64,000 bases of DNA. Source: Bacteroidota bacterium (lineage in GTDB: Bacteria; Bacteroidota; Bacteroidia; Bacteroidales; JAAUTT01). The notes below the pieces were generated by a model, which was not told the origin of the DNA, did not search any database, and saw nothing but the letters and a program-made list of their open reading frames with translations. The DNA is taken from assembly GCA_030706405.1 (NCBI GenBank), contig JAUZOO010000017.1, positions 1 through 64,000 of the forward strand, written 5' to 3'. The stretch's first letter is position 1; every line of letters begins with the position of its first letter. Shown piece by piece: positions 34,870 through 42,097 of this stretch. Position numbers and translations under genes: made by a program.

Positions 34870-35773
34870 TACGTTTCAGATAAAGAACGTAAATGCCCAC
34901 AGCCGTTAGTAAACAACTGATTATCGATAATGGGAGCAGATCAAAATTGGAGCCTACTTCGGCCGCCTTTTCGGTTATCACATTTTGGTTTACGAAGTAA
35001 TAGGCTATAACAGCCATTGAGTTATTGATGAAATGAGCGGCAATGGGTAGCCACAGGCTTCCGCTCCATATCAGCATGTATCCGAATAATATTCCTAACA
35101 ACCAACGCGGAAAAAATCCATAAAACTGCATGTGAAATGCGCTAAAAATAAACGCAGATATAATGATCCCCCAATGGTAGTTTTTCGTCCAGTTCGAAAA
35201 AACACGTTGAAATATTCCTCTGAATAGAAATTCTTCGCCCAGTGCCGGGATAATTCCGACCATCAGCAGGTTGACCATTAAACCGGGCAATGTCTTTATA
35301 TTTAAAAAGGCTTTGGTGGTAAGTTCGGCATTTTGTTCGGAATGAATCAGTTCCTTTTCTATGGCCGACATAAAAGGCGGTAGTTTTATCAACGAGTTTA
35401 ACGATGCCAGCAGGTTTATGGCCGGAATGGCTATCAGCATAAGAACAAGAACCAATGCGATACGATTGCTGCCGGGAGATGCGTTGAGTTTTAAGTATTG
35501 AAAACTACTTCCGCTGAATATTTTACCTAAAATTAACGGTGGTACAACAAACATGCCTACAGAAAGGATGATTTGAGAAAACTTTAAGACATTAATAGCG
35601 CGTGGATCGCCAAGATTGCGCGAATTTAACAAGTTGGCCGCATCACTTCCAAACAGCGGATTTATCAGTATTGTAGTAAGTAACATTGAAATAATCAGCG
35701 AAGCAAGAGCTACAACTACAGTAAGACCTAATTGCGTAAGCGGATAGTTATCGTTAAAAAGCGATCGTTCCAT
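34859..35773 (-). CDS. CPBP family intramembrane metalloprotease
   Basis: The protein has 304 residues with about eight hydrophobic helices. The CPBP/Abi (CAAX protease-like) signature is intact: EEFLFRG (Glu-Glu and Arg, motif 1, about residue 182), FSAFHMQFYGFFPRW (His, motif 2) and HFINNS (His/Asn, motif 3). These residues make the intramembrane active site. Substrates in bacteria are mostly unknown; some family members mature peptides or protect against bacteriocins. It is convergent with the acidic-tailed hypothetical gene (11-bp overlap) and divergent from dusB across 80 bp. Confidence 0.9.
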   Translation of the reverse strand: MERSLFNDNYPLTQLGLTVVVALASLIISMLLTTILINPLFGSDAANLLNSRNLGDPRAINVLKFSQIILSVGMFVVPPLILGKIFSGSSFQYLKLNASPGSNRIALVLVLMLIAIPAINLLASLNSLIKLPPFMSAIEKELIHSEQNAELTTKAFLNIKTLPGLMVNLLMVGIIPALGEEFLFRGIFQRVFSNWTKNYHWGIIISAFIFSAFHMQFYGFFPRWLLGILFGYMLIWSGSLWLPIAAHFINNSMAVIAYYFVNQNVITEKAAEVGSNFDLLPLSIISCLLTAVGIYVLYLKRIRS

Positions 35774-35787
35774 GATTCGAAAAAGTG

Positions 35788-35795
35788 TAATTTTG
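35788..35795 (+). promoter_or_regulatory. Bacteroidota -7 element TAATTTTG
   Basis: TAATTTTG matches TAnnTTTG and lies 58 bp before the dusB ATG. No clear -33 TTTG at the right distance. Confidence 0.4.
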
Positions 35796-35853
35796 CCAAA
35801 AGTAATAAAAAGGGATTAAGAGATTAAGTATTAAGTGAACTTGGAATTTAAGC

Positions 35854-36903
35854 ATGAAGATTGGAACGATAGACTTAGGAGAACGCCCGTTATTTCTGGC
35901 ACCGATGGAAGATGTAACTGACCCTTCCTTCCGTTATATCTGTAAACAGTTTGGCGCCGACATGATGTACACCGAGTTTATTTCGAGCGATGGCCTCATC
36001 CGCGATGCCAAAACCAGTGTTAAAAAACTTGAAATATACGACTACGAACGCCCTATAGGAATTCAGCTTTACGGTCATCTGCTTGAGCCCATGGTTGAAG
36101 CTGCCCGTATCGCCGAAGCTGCCAATCCTGATGTTATTGATATTAATTTTGGTTGTCCGGTGCGTAAGATTGCTGCCCGCGGCGCCGGTTCGGGCATGAT
36201 GAAGAACATCCCGCTCATGGTGCAGATGACCGAAGAAATTGTTAAAGCCGTTAAACTTCCGGTAACCGTTAAAACCCGCCTGGGTTACGACGAAGAATCA
36301 AAACATATTGTAGGAATAGCCGAACGTCTCCAGGATGTGGGTATTCAGGCGCTTACCATACACGGTCGTACCCGTGCGCAGCTATATCGTGGCGAGGCCG
36401 ACTGGACGCTTATCGGCGAGGTGAAAAACAATCCGCGCATGCACATCCCCATCATCGGAAATGGCGATGTTACAAGTCCTGAAATTGCTAAAGCGATGTT
36501 CGACCGTTACGGCGTGGATGGCATCATGATTGCCCGTGCCACTTATGGGCGTCCGTGGATATTTAAGGAAATTAAGCACTATTTTGCTACCGGCGAACTG
36601 ATGCCGCCATTAACAGTTCGCGAGAAGGCCGATCTGGCTAAGTCGCACTTGTTAAAATCGGTTGAGGTTAAGGGATCGCCGCGCGGTATTTTTGAGATGC
36701 GTCGGCATCTTACCAATTATTTCAAGGCTTTGCCACACTTCAAGGAAACACGACAAAAGCTCGTTACATCGCTTGATGTGAACGAGCTTTTGGAAACCAT
36801 CGAACAGGTGGCTGTGAAATATGCCGATTTTAACTCTTCAGATTCGGATAGTCAAGCGTATAGTGCAGGCCCCGACTTTCCTTCCGCGCCTGAGCACTCT
36901 TGA
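35854..36903 (+). CDS. dusB: tRNA-dihydrouridine synthase
   Basis: The protein has 349 residues. It is an FMN enzyme that reduces uridine in the tRNA D-loop. The TIM-barrel start is LAPMEDVTDPSFR. The catalytic C101 sits in INFGCPVRKI. VKTRLGYD and TIHGRTRAQLYRGEADW are typical Dus segments, and IGNGDV binds the phosphate. A short tail (SSDSDSQAYSAGPDFPSAPE) extends past the conserved end. The final 74 bp overlap the 3' end of nadB on the other strand, so tail and overlap probably arose together by loss of the original stop. Confidence 0.92.
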   Translation: MKIGTIDLGERPLFLAPMEDVTDPSFRYICKQFGADMMYTEFISSDGLIRDAKTSVKKLEIYDYERPIGIQLYGHLLEPMVEAARIAEAANPDVIDINFGCPVRKIAARGAGSGMMKNIPLMVQMTEEIVKAVKLPVTVKTRLGYDEESKHIVGIAERLQDVGIQALTIHGRTRAQLYRGEADWTLIGEVKNNPRMHIPIIGNGDVTSPEIAKAMFDRYGVDGIMIARATYGRPWIFKEIKHYFATGELMPPLTVREKADLAKSHLLKSVEVKGSPRGIFEMRRHLTNYFKALPHFKETRQKLVTSLDVNELLETIEQVAVKYADFNSSDSDSQAYSAGPDFPSAPEHS

Positions 36904-38398
36904 TGACCAGGTAGCCCACGTTAATCATATTGCGGAGTTCGCAAAGTTTTTGAGAAAGGATGGATTCTTTATAAAGTTCCTCGGTTTCGTCAAAAATGAT
37001 CTGCAACCTGTCCATTGCCCGTTTAAGGCGGAGGTTTGAGCGTACAATACCCACGTAGTTGCTCATGATCTGTTGCATTTCCTTGGCATTTTGGGTAATG
37101 AGGATCATTTCTTCGGTGTGCGTGGTTCCTTCATCATTCCACTCGGGGATGTTGTGTTGAATAGCGAATTCTTTATAATGTACCAAGGCATGTTTCGAAG
37201 CCCGTTCGGCATACACGATGGCCTCAATAAGCGAGTTTGATGCAAGACGGTTGGCGCCGTGCAGTCCGGTGCAGGACGTTTCGCCCAGGGCATAAAGCCT
37301 GTTGATAGTACTCAACCCGTTCTTGTCGACTTTGATGCCACCACATAAGAAATGCGCTCCGGGAACAACCGGAATCATATCTTTAGTGATGTCGATTCCC
37401 ACGCTTTTACATTTTTCGTAAATATTGGGAAAATGGTCGATGAGGCCTTTCGGGTCGAGATGGCGGGCATCGAGGTAAACGTGTTCGTCCCCTCTTATTT
37501 TCATTTCGTTGTCGATGGCACGAGCTACAATGTCGCGGGTAGCCAGTGAGCCACGCGGATCATATTTCTGCATAAACTCTTTCCCATCAATCGTTTTCAG
37601 GATGGCTCCATGTCCACGCATGGCTTCTGTTATCAAAAACGAAGGTTTTTCGGCAGGATTATATAGCGTTGTAGGATGGAACTGAATGAACTCCATGTTG
37701 TCGATAATCCCTTTGGCGCGGTAAACCATGGCGATACCGTCGCCGGTAGCAACTTCAGGATTACTGGTGGTATTGTAGATGTTTCCGCACCCGCCGGTGG
37801 CCATGACGGTTACTCTTGCCATCACCGTCTGCACCTTGCGGGTTTCGAAGTTAATGACATAGGCGCCAAAACAATCGATGTCGGTATGATAGCGTTTTAC
37901 CAGTTTGCCAAGGTGATGCTGGGTGATGAGGTCAACTGCAAAGTAATTTTCGAGGATTTCGATGTTTTTATGCTGACGGACCTTTTCGCAGATAGCGCGT
38001 TCTACTTCGAAACCGGTGATGTCTTTATGATGAAGGATGCGGTGTTCGCTGTGCCCTCCTTCGCGGGCCAGATCGTAGGTGCCGTCGGGCTTTTTATCAA
38101 AGTTGGTACCCCATTCGACGAGTTGCTGAATTTGTGCAGGTGCTTCGGAAACGATGTTACGCACGGTTTCTTCATCGCAAAGGCCGGCCCCGGAAATGAG
38201 GGTGTCCTGTATGTGTTTATCGAAATTGTCGGGAGGGTAGGTTACCGCAGCAATTCCGCCTTGGGCGTATTTGGTATTGGACTCGTCAAGCTTGTCTTTG
38301 GTTACAATACAAACTTTGGCATGATCGGCCACTTTTAGAGCAAAACTAAGGCCTGCGAGTCCCGAGCCTATAATCAGAAAATCTACTTCGCGTTTCAT
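36830..38398 (-). CDS. nadB: L-aspartate oxidase
   Basis: The protein has 522 residues from the ATG at 38398 (MKREVDFLIIGSGLAG); the frame runs 29 codons upstream but a promoter lies there. It oxidises L-aspartate to iminoaspartate, the first step of NAD de novo synthesis. The FAD fold GSGLAGLSFAL is followed by TKYAQGGIAAV. Catalytic-domain motifs are HPTTLYNP, HYLCGG-like HFLCGGIKVD, GLHGANRLASNSL and C-terminal RGLHYTLDYP. It shares ancestry with SdhA. The last 74 bp overlap dusB. nadA/nadC are not in the window. Confidence 0.93.
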   Translation of the reverse strand: MKREVDFLIIGSGLAGLSFALKVADHAKVCIVTKDKLDESNTKYAQGGIAAVTYPPDNFDKHIQDTLISGAGLCDEETVRNIVSEAPAQIQQLVEWGTNFDKKPDGTYDLAREGGHSEHRILHHKDITGFEVERAICEKVRQHKNIEILENYFAVDLITQHHLGKLVKRYHTDIDCFGAYVINFETRKVQTVMARVTVMATGGCGNIYNTTSNPEVATGDGIAMVYRAKGIIDNMEFIQFHPTTLYNPAEKPSFLITEAMRGHGAILKTIDGKEFMQKYDPRGSLATRDIVARAIDNEMKIRGDEHVYLDARHLDPKGLIDHFPNIYEKCKSVGIDITKDMIPVVPGAHFLCGGIKVDKNGLSTINRLYALGETSCTGLHGANRLASNSLIEAIVYAERASKHALVHYKEFAIQHNIPEWNDEGTTHTEEMILITQNAKEMQQIMSNYVGIVRSNLRLKRAMDRLQIIFDETEELYKESILSQKLCELRNMINVGYLVIKSAQARKESRGLHYTLDYPNLKS

Positions 38399-38419
38399 GT
38401 GATGGATTGAAAAGAAGCA

Positions 38420-38427
38420 CAAATATA
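38420..38427 (-). promoter_or_regulatory. nadB -7 element TATATTTG (minus strand)
   Basis: CAAATATA on the plus strand reads TATATTTG on the minus strand, an exact TAnnTTTG match, 21 bp upstream of the nadB ATG. It supports the 38398 start over the longer frame. Confidence 0.55.
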
Positions 38428-38581
38428 GGGAATAATACCATTGATTGTCAGTGATAAGTACTGTTACTACTTGTGGGTGAAGCAATGAGCTGATTTATTT
38501 TAATTTAGAAGAAGCTAAAACATTTCATCTATTGATAATTTATAATTAACTGTTATCAAAATGGCACTTCGAGTCATGAAA

Positions 38582-38628
38582 AATCCTGTAATCCTGTTAG
38601 TTTTTAACTTTAACAGGATTGCAGGATT
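38582..38628 (-). terminator. Long hairpin after the GH30 gene (AATCCTGT repeats)
   Basis: AATCCTGTAATCCTGTTA (38582-38599) pairs with TAACAGGATTGCAGGATT (38611-38628), 17 of 18, loop 11 nt. Each arm holds a repeated AATCCTGT octamer. It is 20 bp after the GH30 stop (38648). A good poly-T is missing, so it may be an mRNA 3' end or an intergenic palindromic repeat more than a classic terminator. Confidence 0.55.
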
Positions 38629-38647
38629 AACAGAATGTTCTGGATAA

Positions 38648-40144
38648 CTACCAGATATATGTACCAACAGCTCCCGGGGCGAGCCGGATATTGGCAAATT
38701 GTCCGTTGTACTGAATCCGGAACGAGTTGGTTATATTACTGTCGTTGGCTACAATTAATACGATTTTCCCTTCAGGGGTTTTAAATGCGACGTTTGATAG
38801 TACCTCGGCATTGTCAATAGTCGAAACCCGAACGGAACCTTTATGTTCTTCATCCTCGGTTATCGCAACAACTTTATCGCCTTTGTTGGTGGAGGCAATA
38901 CGGTGTGAGCCAGGACGTACGAACTTTGATGCATGGGCAACTGTGTAATAGGCAATGTTGCGCGAGACTTTATCTCCGTCGAGGGTTATTGCTCCCTGGC
39001 ACATGCTGCACCCTCCGTTATCGGTGTGCGGGTCGTTGGAGGGGTCTGCTGCCAGGTTCCAAAGGATGACATTCCTGCTCCAGTTGCGGGTTCCGCCAAT
39101 AATGAGGCGTTTAACCTGAGCTGCAGCTTCAAGGGTGGATTTCCCGGGAGCTTCAACAACCATTTGCTCGGTTAAATAGAGATTTTTATTGGGATACGCA
39201 GTGTGCATTATTGTCATTGCGCTGAGGTCGCCCCCATATTGGTGAAATCCCGAGCCGTCAACGTATTTGGACGCTTCCGGATCACGAAGGGTGGTGAGAG
39301 GGTAATCGATTCGGTCCATGTTATGGTCGAAAAGGATAATTTTCGTCTTAATATTGGCAGCCTGAAACGCGGGGCCCAGATTTGTTTTAATAAAGTCGGT
39401 CTGGCTTGCCGGTAGCATTTGCATGCTCGGGGTATTGTTTGAGTTTAGGGGCTCGTTTTGAATAGTAATGGCGTCGATCGTAATTCCTTCTTTTTTCATC
39501 GCCTGAATGTATTTTACAAGGTAACGGGCGTAAACATCAAAACATTCGGGTTTAAGCGAGCCAGCTTTTACATTGTTATTGGTTTTCATCCATTTGGGTG
39601 CAGACCATGGCGATCCTAAAATTTTAATCTGAGGATTGACAGTCAGGATTTCCTTCATAACCGGGATTACGTCTTTATAATCCTGCGATAAGTTAAATTT
39701 TGCAAGCGCAAAGTCGGTTTCTCCGTCGGGCAGGTCGTCGTACGAGAATACAAAGCTGTTCATATCGGAAGCCCCGATGCTTAATCGGATATAGCTTACG
39801 CCGATATTATTACCGTCGGTTCCGAATATCTCCTTGATAAGTTTGGAGCGTTCGGCAGGAGTCATTTTCATCATCAATTCGGCACTGCCGCCGGTAAGGG
39901 CGAACCCAAACCCATCGATGGACTGTAAAGTCTGGGCTTCATCAATTACGATTGCTGCTCCGCCACGGCGAATATCGCGCGAGCCGAACGAGATTGTTTC
40001 TGCCTGTTTTTCGAACAGTTTGGAACGGTCTGGGTTGGTTACCCAAGCCTCAATTTTTATTGGCTCTGCGTTTTGTGCCCAAAGCGGGTTTGAGCCAATA
40101 GCCAAGGTGCTAAATATTATCGTTTTTAATAGAGTTCGTTTCAT
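38648..40144 (-). CDS. Glycoside hydrolase family 30 (glucosylceramidase / beta-1,6-glucanase-like)
   Basis: The protein has 498 residues. The signal peptide ends PLWAQ, so it is exported. A (beta/alpha)8 catalytic domain has IDGFGFALTGGSAELM at its start, acid/base E231 in TIQNEPLN and nucleophile E326 in LYLTEQMV. The C-terminal beta domain (about 415-498) is the usual GH30 companion. Family members cleave beta-linked glucose, such as beta-1,6-glucan or glucosylceramide. It is the last gene of the PUL, directly after SusD2, and a hairpin follows. The exact linkage cannot be told from sequence. Confidence 0.9.
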   Translation of the reverse strand: MKRTLLKTIIFSTLAIGSNPLWAQNAEPIKIEAWVTNPDRSKLFEKQAETISFGSRDIRRGGAAIVIDEAQTLQSIDGFGFALTGGSAELMMKMTPAERSKLIKEIFGTDGNNIGVSYIRLSIGASDMNSFVFSYDDLPDGETDFALAKFNLSQDYKDVIPVMKEILTVNPQIKILGSPWSAPKWMKTNNNVKAGSLKPECFDVYARYLVKYIQAMKKEGITIDAITIQNEPLNSNNTPSMQMLPASQTDFIKTNLGPAFQAANIKTKIILFDHNMDRIDYPLTTLRDPEASKYVDGSGFHQYGGDLSAMTIMHTAYPNKNLYLTEQMVVEAPGKSTLEAAAQVKRLIIGGTRNWSRNVILWNLAADPSNDPHTDNGGCSMCQGAITLDGDKVSRNIAYYTVAHASKFVRPGSHRIASTNKGDKVVAITEDEEHKGSVRVSTIDNAEVLSNVAFKTPEGKIVLIVANDSNITNSFRIQYNGQFANIRLAPGAVGTYIW

Positions 40145-40307
40145 AGAAATATTTTTTAAAGAGATGTCTATGTATGTTTTATTAGATTAATCGGTACAGT
40201 TGGACGATATTGGGGCAAGGGCTTAGTAAGGTGCAAGCTTGGTGAGGATTACAAGCAAAAAGCGGATCTTGATGTAAATTAAAAAATCATTATTGTATTG
40301 AGGAAAA

Positions 40308-40336
40308 AAAATCCGGAGGCATTGCCCCCGGATTTT
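40308..40336 (-). terminator. Intrinsic terminator after SusD2
   Basis: Arms 40308-40320 and 40324-40336 (AAAATCCGGAGGC with 12 of 13 matches) and a 3-nt loop. On the minus strand it is followed by eight T. It lies 22 bp after the SusD2 stop (40358) and separates it from the GH30 gene, which must then rely on read-through or its own promoter. Confidence 0.88.
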
Positions 40337-40357
40337 ATAATTATAACGAGAATCTTA

Positions 40358-42067
40358 TTACCAGCCGGTGTTTTGAGCCCAGCCTGTTACAGAAATTTCG
40401 TCCTGAGGAATTGGGTACCAATCCATTTTAGTGTTGTCGTAAGTTCTGTTTTCAAGTGTTTTTACAACGTACGAGTACACAGGTAGAGCCGTTGTTCCGG
40501 TGTTGGTGATTTCAACTCGTCTGATCGGTTGGGTAAAATAGGTTGCACCTTCTTCCCAACGACGAACATCCCAGAAACGATGATCTTCAAAACAGAGCTC
40601 AACCCTGCGTTCGCTTTTAATTTTTGCCAAGGTTAATTGACCAGTTTGAACAGGATAAACTCCGGCTCTGGATCTTACCTGGTTTATGGCCCATAATGCA
40701 GTTTTGCCATCGTTGAATGGGTTTCCGCTTTCACCATAAGCATTAAACATAGCTTCGGCATAATTCAGAAGGATTTCGGCATAGCGGAAGTAAACCCAAC
40801 TGTGGTTTGCAGATGTATTGTTGGTTAAATCGAGTCCGCTATTTATATATTTTTTCAGGTAATAACCGGTTTTGGTGGCATTGGTATTGGGCTGGCCACT
40901 GGTACCACCGGTGAATGTTTGCAACGTTGTGGAATTGAAAGTCATACCGTTATAAGCCACTGTGGCGGCAAACCGAACATCTCTGTTAGAGTAGATAGAC
41001 GCTACATGTGCAGGGTTATTCCAGTCAAACGGAGCGCTACCGGTAACCGTAGAGCCACTCTTGGTTACTACTTCAAACGCATCTACAAGGTTTTGCGATG
41101 GGGTTAAGCTGTTGCCATTAGTTGCATCAAAGGATATAGGATAATTCGCTTTTTCGAGAGTGTTGATCGAACCATAGCGCTTGTAAAAAATGAGTTCAGT
41201 TTGCGTTGTATTAGACGAACCAAAAAGATTGCCATAGCTTGAACCGGCAACTAGGGAATACTTACCCAAAGCGATTACATCATGGCCTGCTTTTGCAGCA
41301 TCAGCCCAGGTTGTTGTTGTGCCTTTGTGTGCGTAAGCAGGACTGGCAGCATATAATAGTAAACGCGATTTTAAGGAAAGAATAGCGCCATTAGTTAAAC
41401 GCCCGGCCTCATACCAACTCGGAGGAGTGACAGGAATAATGGCAGCAGCCGTATCGCACAACGTGGAAATGTATTTTACACATTCGTCCAGAGTGTTGCG
41501 TTTTAAGTTTTTCCAGGAACTTGCCTGACTGTAATCCAACGGAATGTCGATGATGGGAACTCCGCCATACCGTTTAATTAACTCAAAATAGAAGTACGCT
41601 TTTAAAGCTATTGCCTGAGCCCTAAGGTATTTAACGTTTAACCGGGCATTGTATATTGCCGTTGAATCGGTACCTGTAATGCCGTTTTGGATATATTTAA
41701 TGTCAACTTTGGTCCAGTTGGCAAGATATAAGTTGGCATTACGGATTCCGGTGAAATAATTACTCCATACATCATCCGGGTTAGTCAGCTGGCTCCATCC
41801 ACCACTGTTGAATTGCTGGTATTTATTGGAACCATCGGTTATCTCTGCATTGTCAGTTGCGCCCTCCATGTATAAGCTTGTCCAGAAACCATCCGGTAAA
41901 TAGGAATATAAGTTTGTAACAGCATTCTGTGCAAAAGCATAATACGTATAGAGCTGAGTCATGTTGACATCGGTTTCTATATTCCTTTCGTCCATAAAAT
42001 TCTTTGTACAAGAAAATAATGATATGGACAGGATAACCCCCGCTATTATAATTTGTTTAAATTTCAT
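40358..42067 (-). CDS. SusD/RagB-like glycan-binding lipoprotein (pair 2)
   Basis: The protein has 569 residues. The lipoprotein signal has LSISLFSC, giving a lipid-anchored surface protein. It shows the TPR-like helical SusD fold. N-terminal part (WSQLTNPDDVWSNYFTGIRNANLYL) and C-terminal part (HSWVYFRYAEILLNYAEAM, ERRVELCFEDHRFWDVRRW) are the family hallmarks. It caps the SusC barrel encoded upstream (42098) and delivers oligosaccharide. The gene pair order SusC-SusD with a 30-bp gap is standard. Confidence 0.93.
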   Translation of the reverse strand: MKFKQIIIAGVILSISLFSCTKNFMDERNIETDVNMTQLYTYYAFAQNAVTNLYSYLPDGFWTSLYMEGATDNAEITDGSNKYQQFNSGGWSQLTNPDDVWSNYFTGIRNANLYLANWTKVDIKYIQNGITGTDSTAIYNARLNVKYLRAQAIALKAYFYFELIKRYGGVPIIDIPLDYSQASSWKNLKRNTLDECVKYISTLCDTAAAIIPVTPPSWYEAGRLTNGAILSLKSRLLLYAASPAYAHKGTTTTWADAAKAGHDVIALGKYSLVAGSSYGNLFGSSNTTQTELIFYKRYGSINTLEKANYPISFDATNGNSLTPSQNLVDAFEVVTKSGSTVTGSAPFDWNNPAHVASIYSNRDVRFAATVAYNGMTFNSTTLQTFTGGTSGQPNTNATKTGYYLKKYINSGLDLTNNTSANHSWVYFRYAEILLNYAEAMFNAYGESGNPFNDGKTALWAINQVRSRAGVYPVQTGQLTLAKIKSERRVELCFEDHRFWDVRRWEEGATYFTQPIRRVEITNTGTTALPVYSYVVKTLENRTYDNTKMDWYPIPQDEISVTGWAQNTGW

Positions 42068-42097
42068 AATATCTGCAATTAATTAATTGATATATGA

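Noticed and set aside
35854-36903. Genomic-island insertion at a dus gene
   Set aside because: Known islands insert in dusA-type genes, but here dusB is complete and its neighbours are ordinary.
37676-38338. 220-codon plus-strand ORF
   Set aside because: It is the antisense shadow of nadB, whose family assignment is certain.
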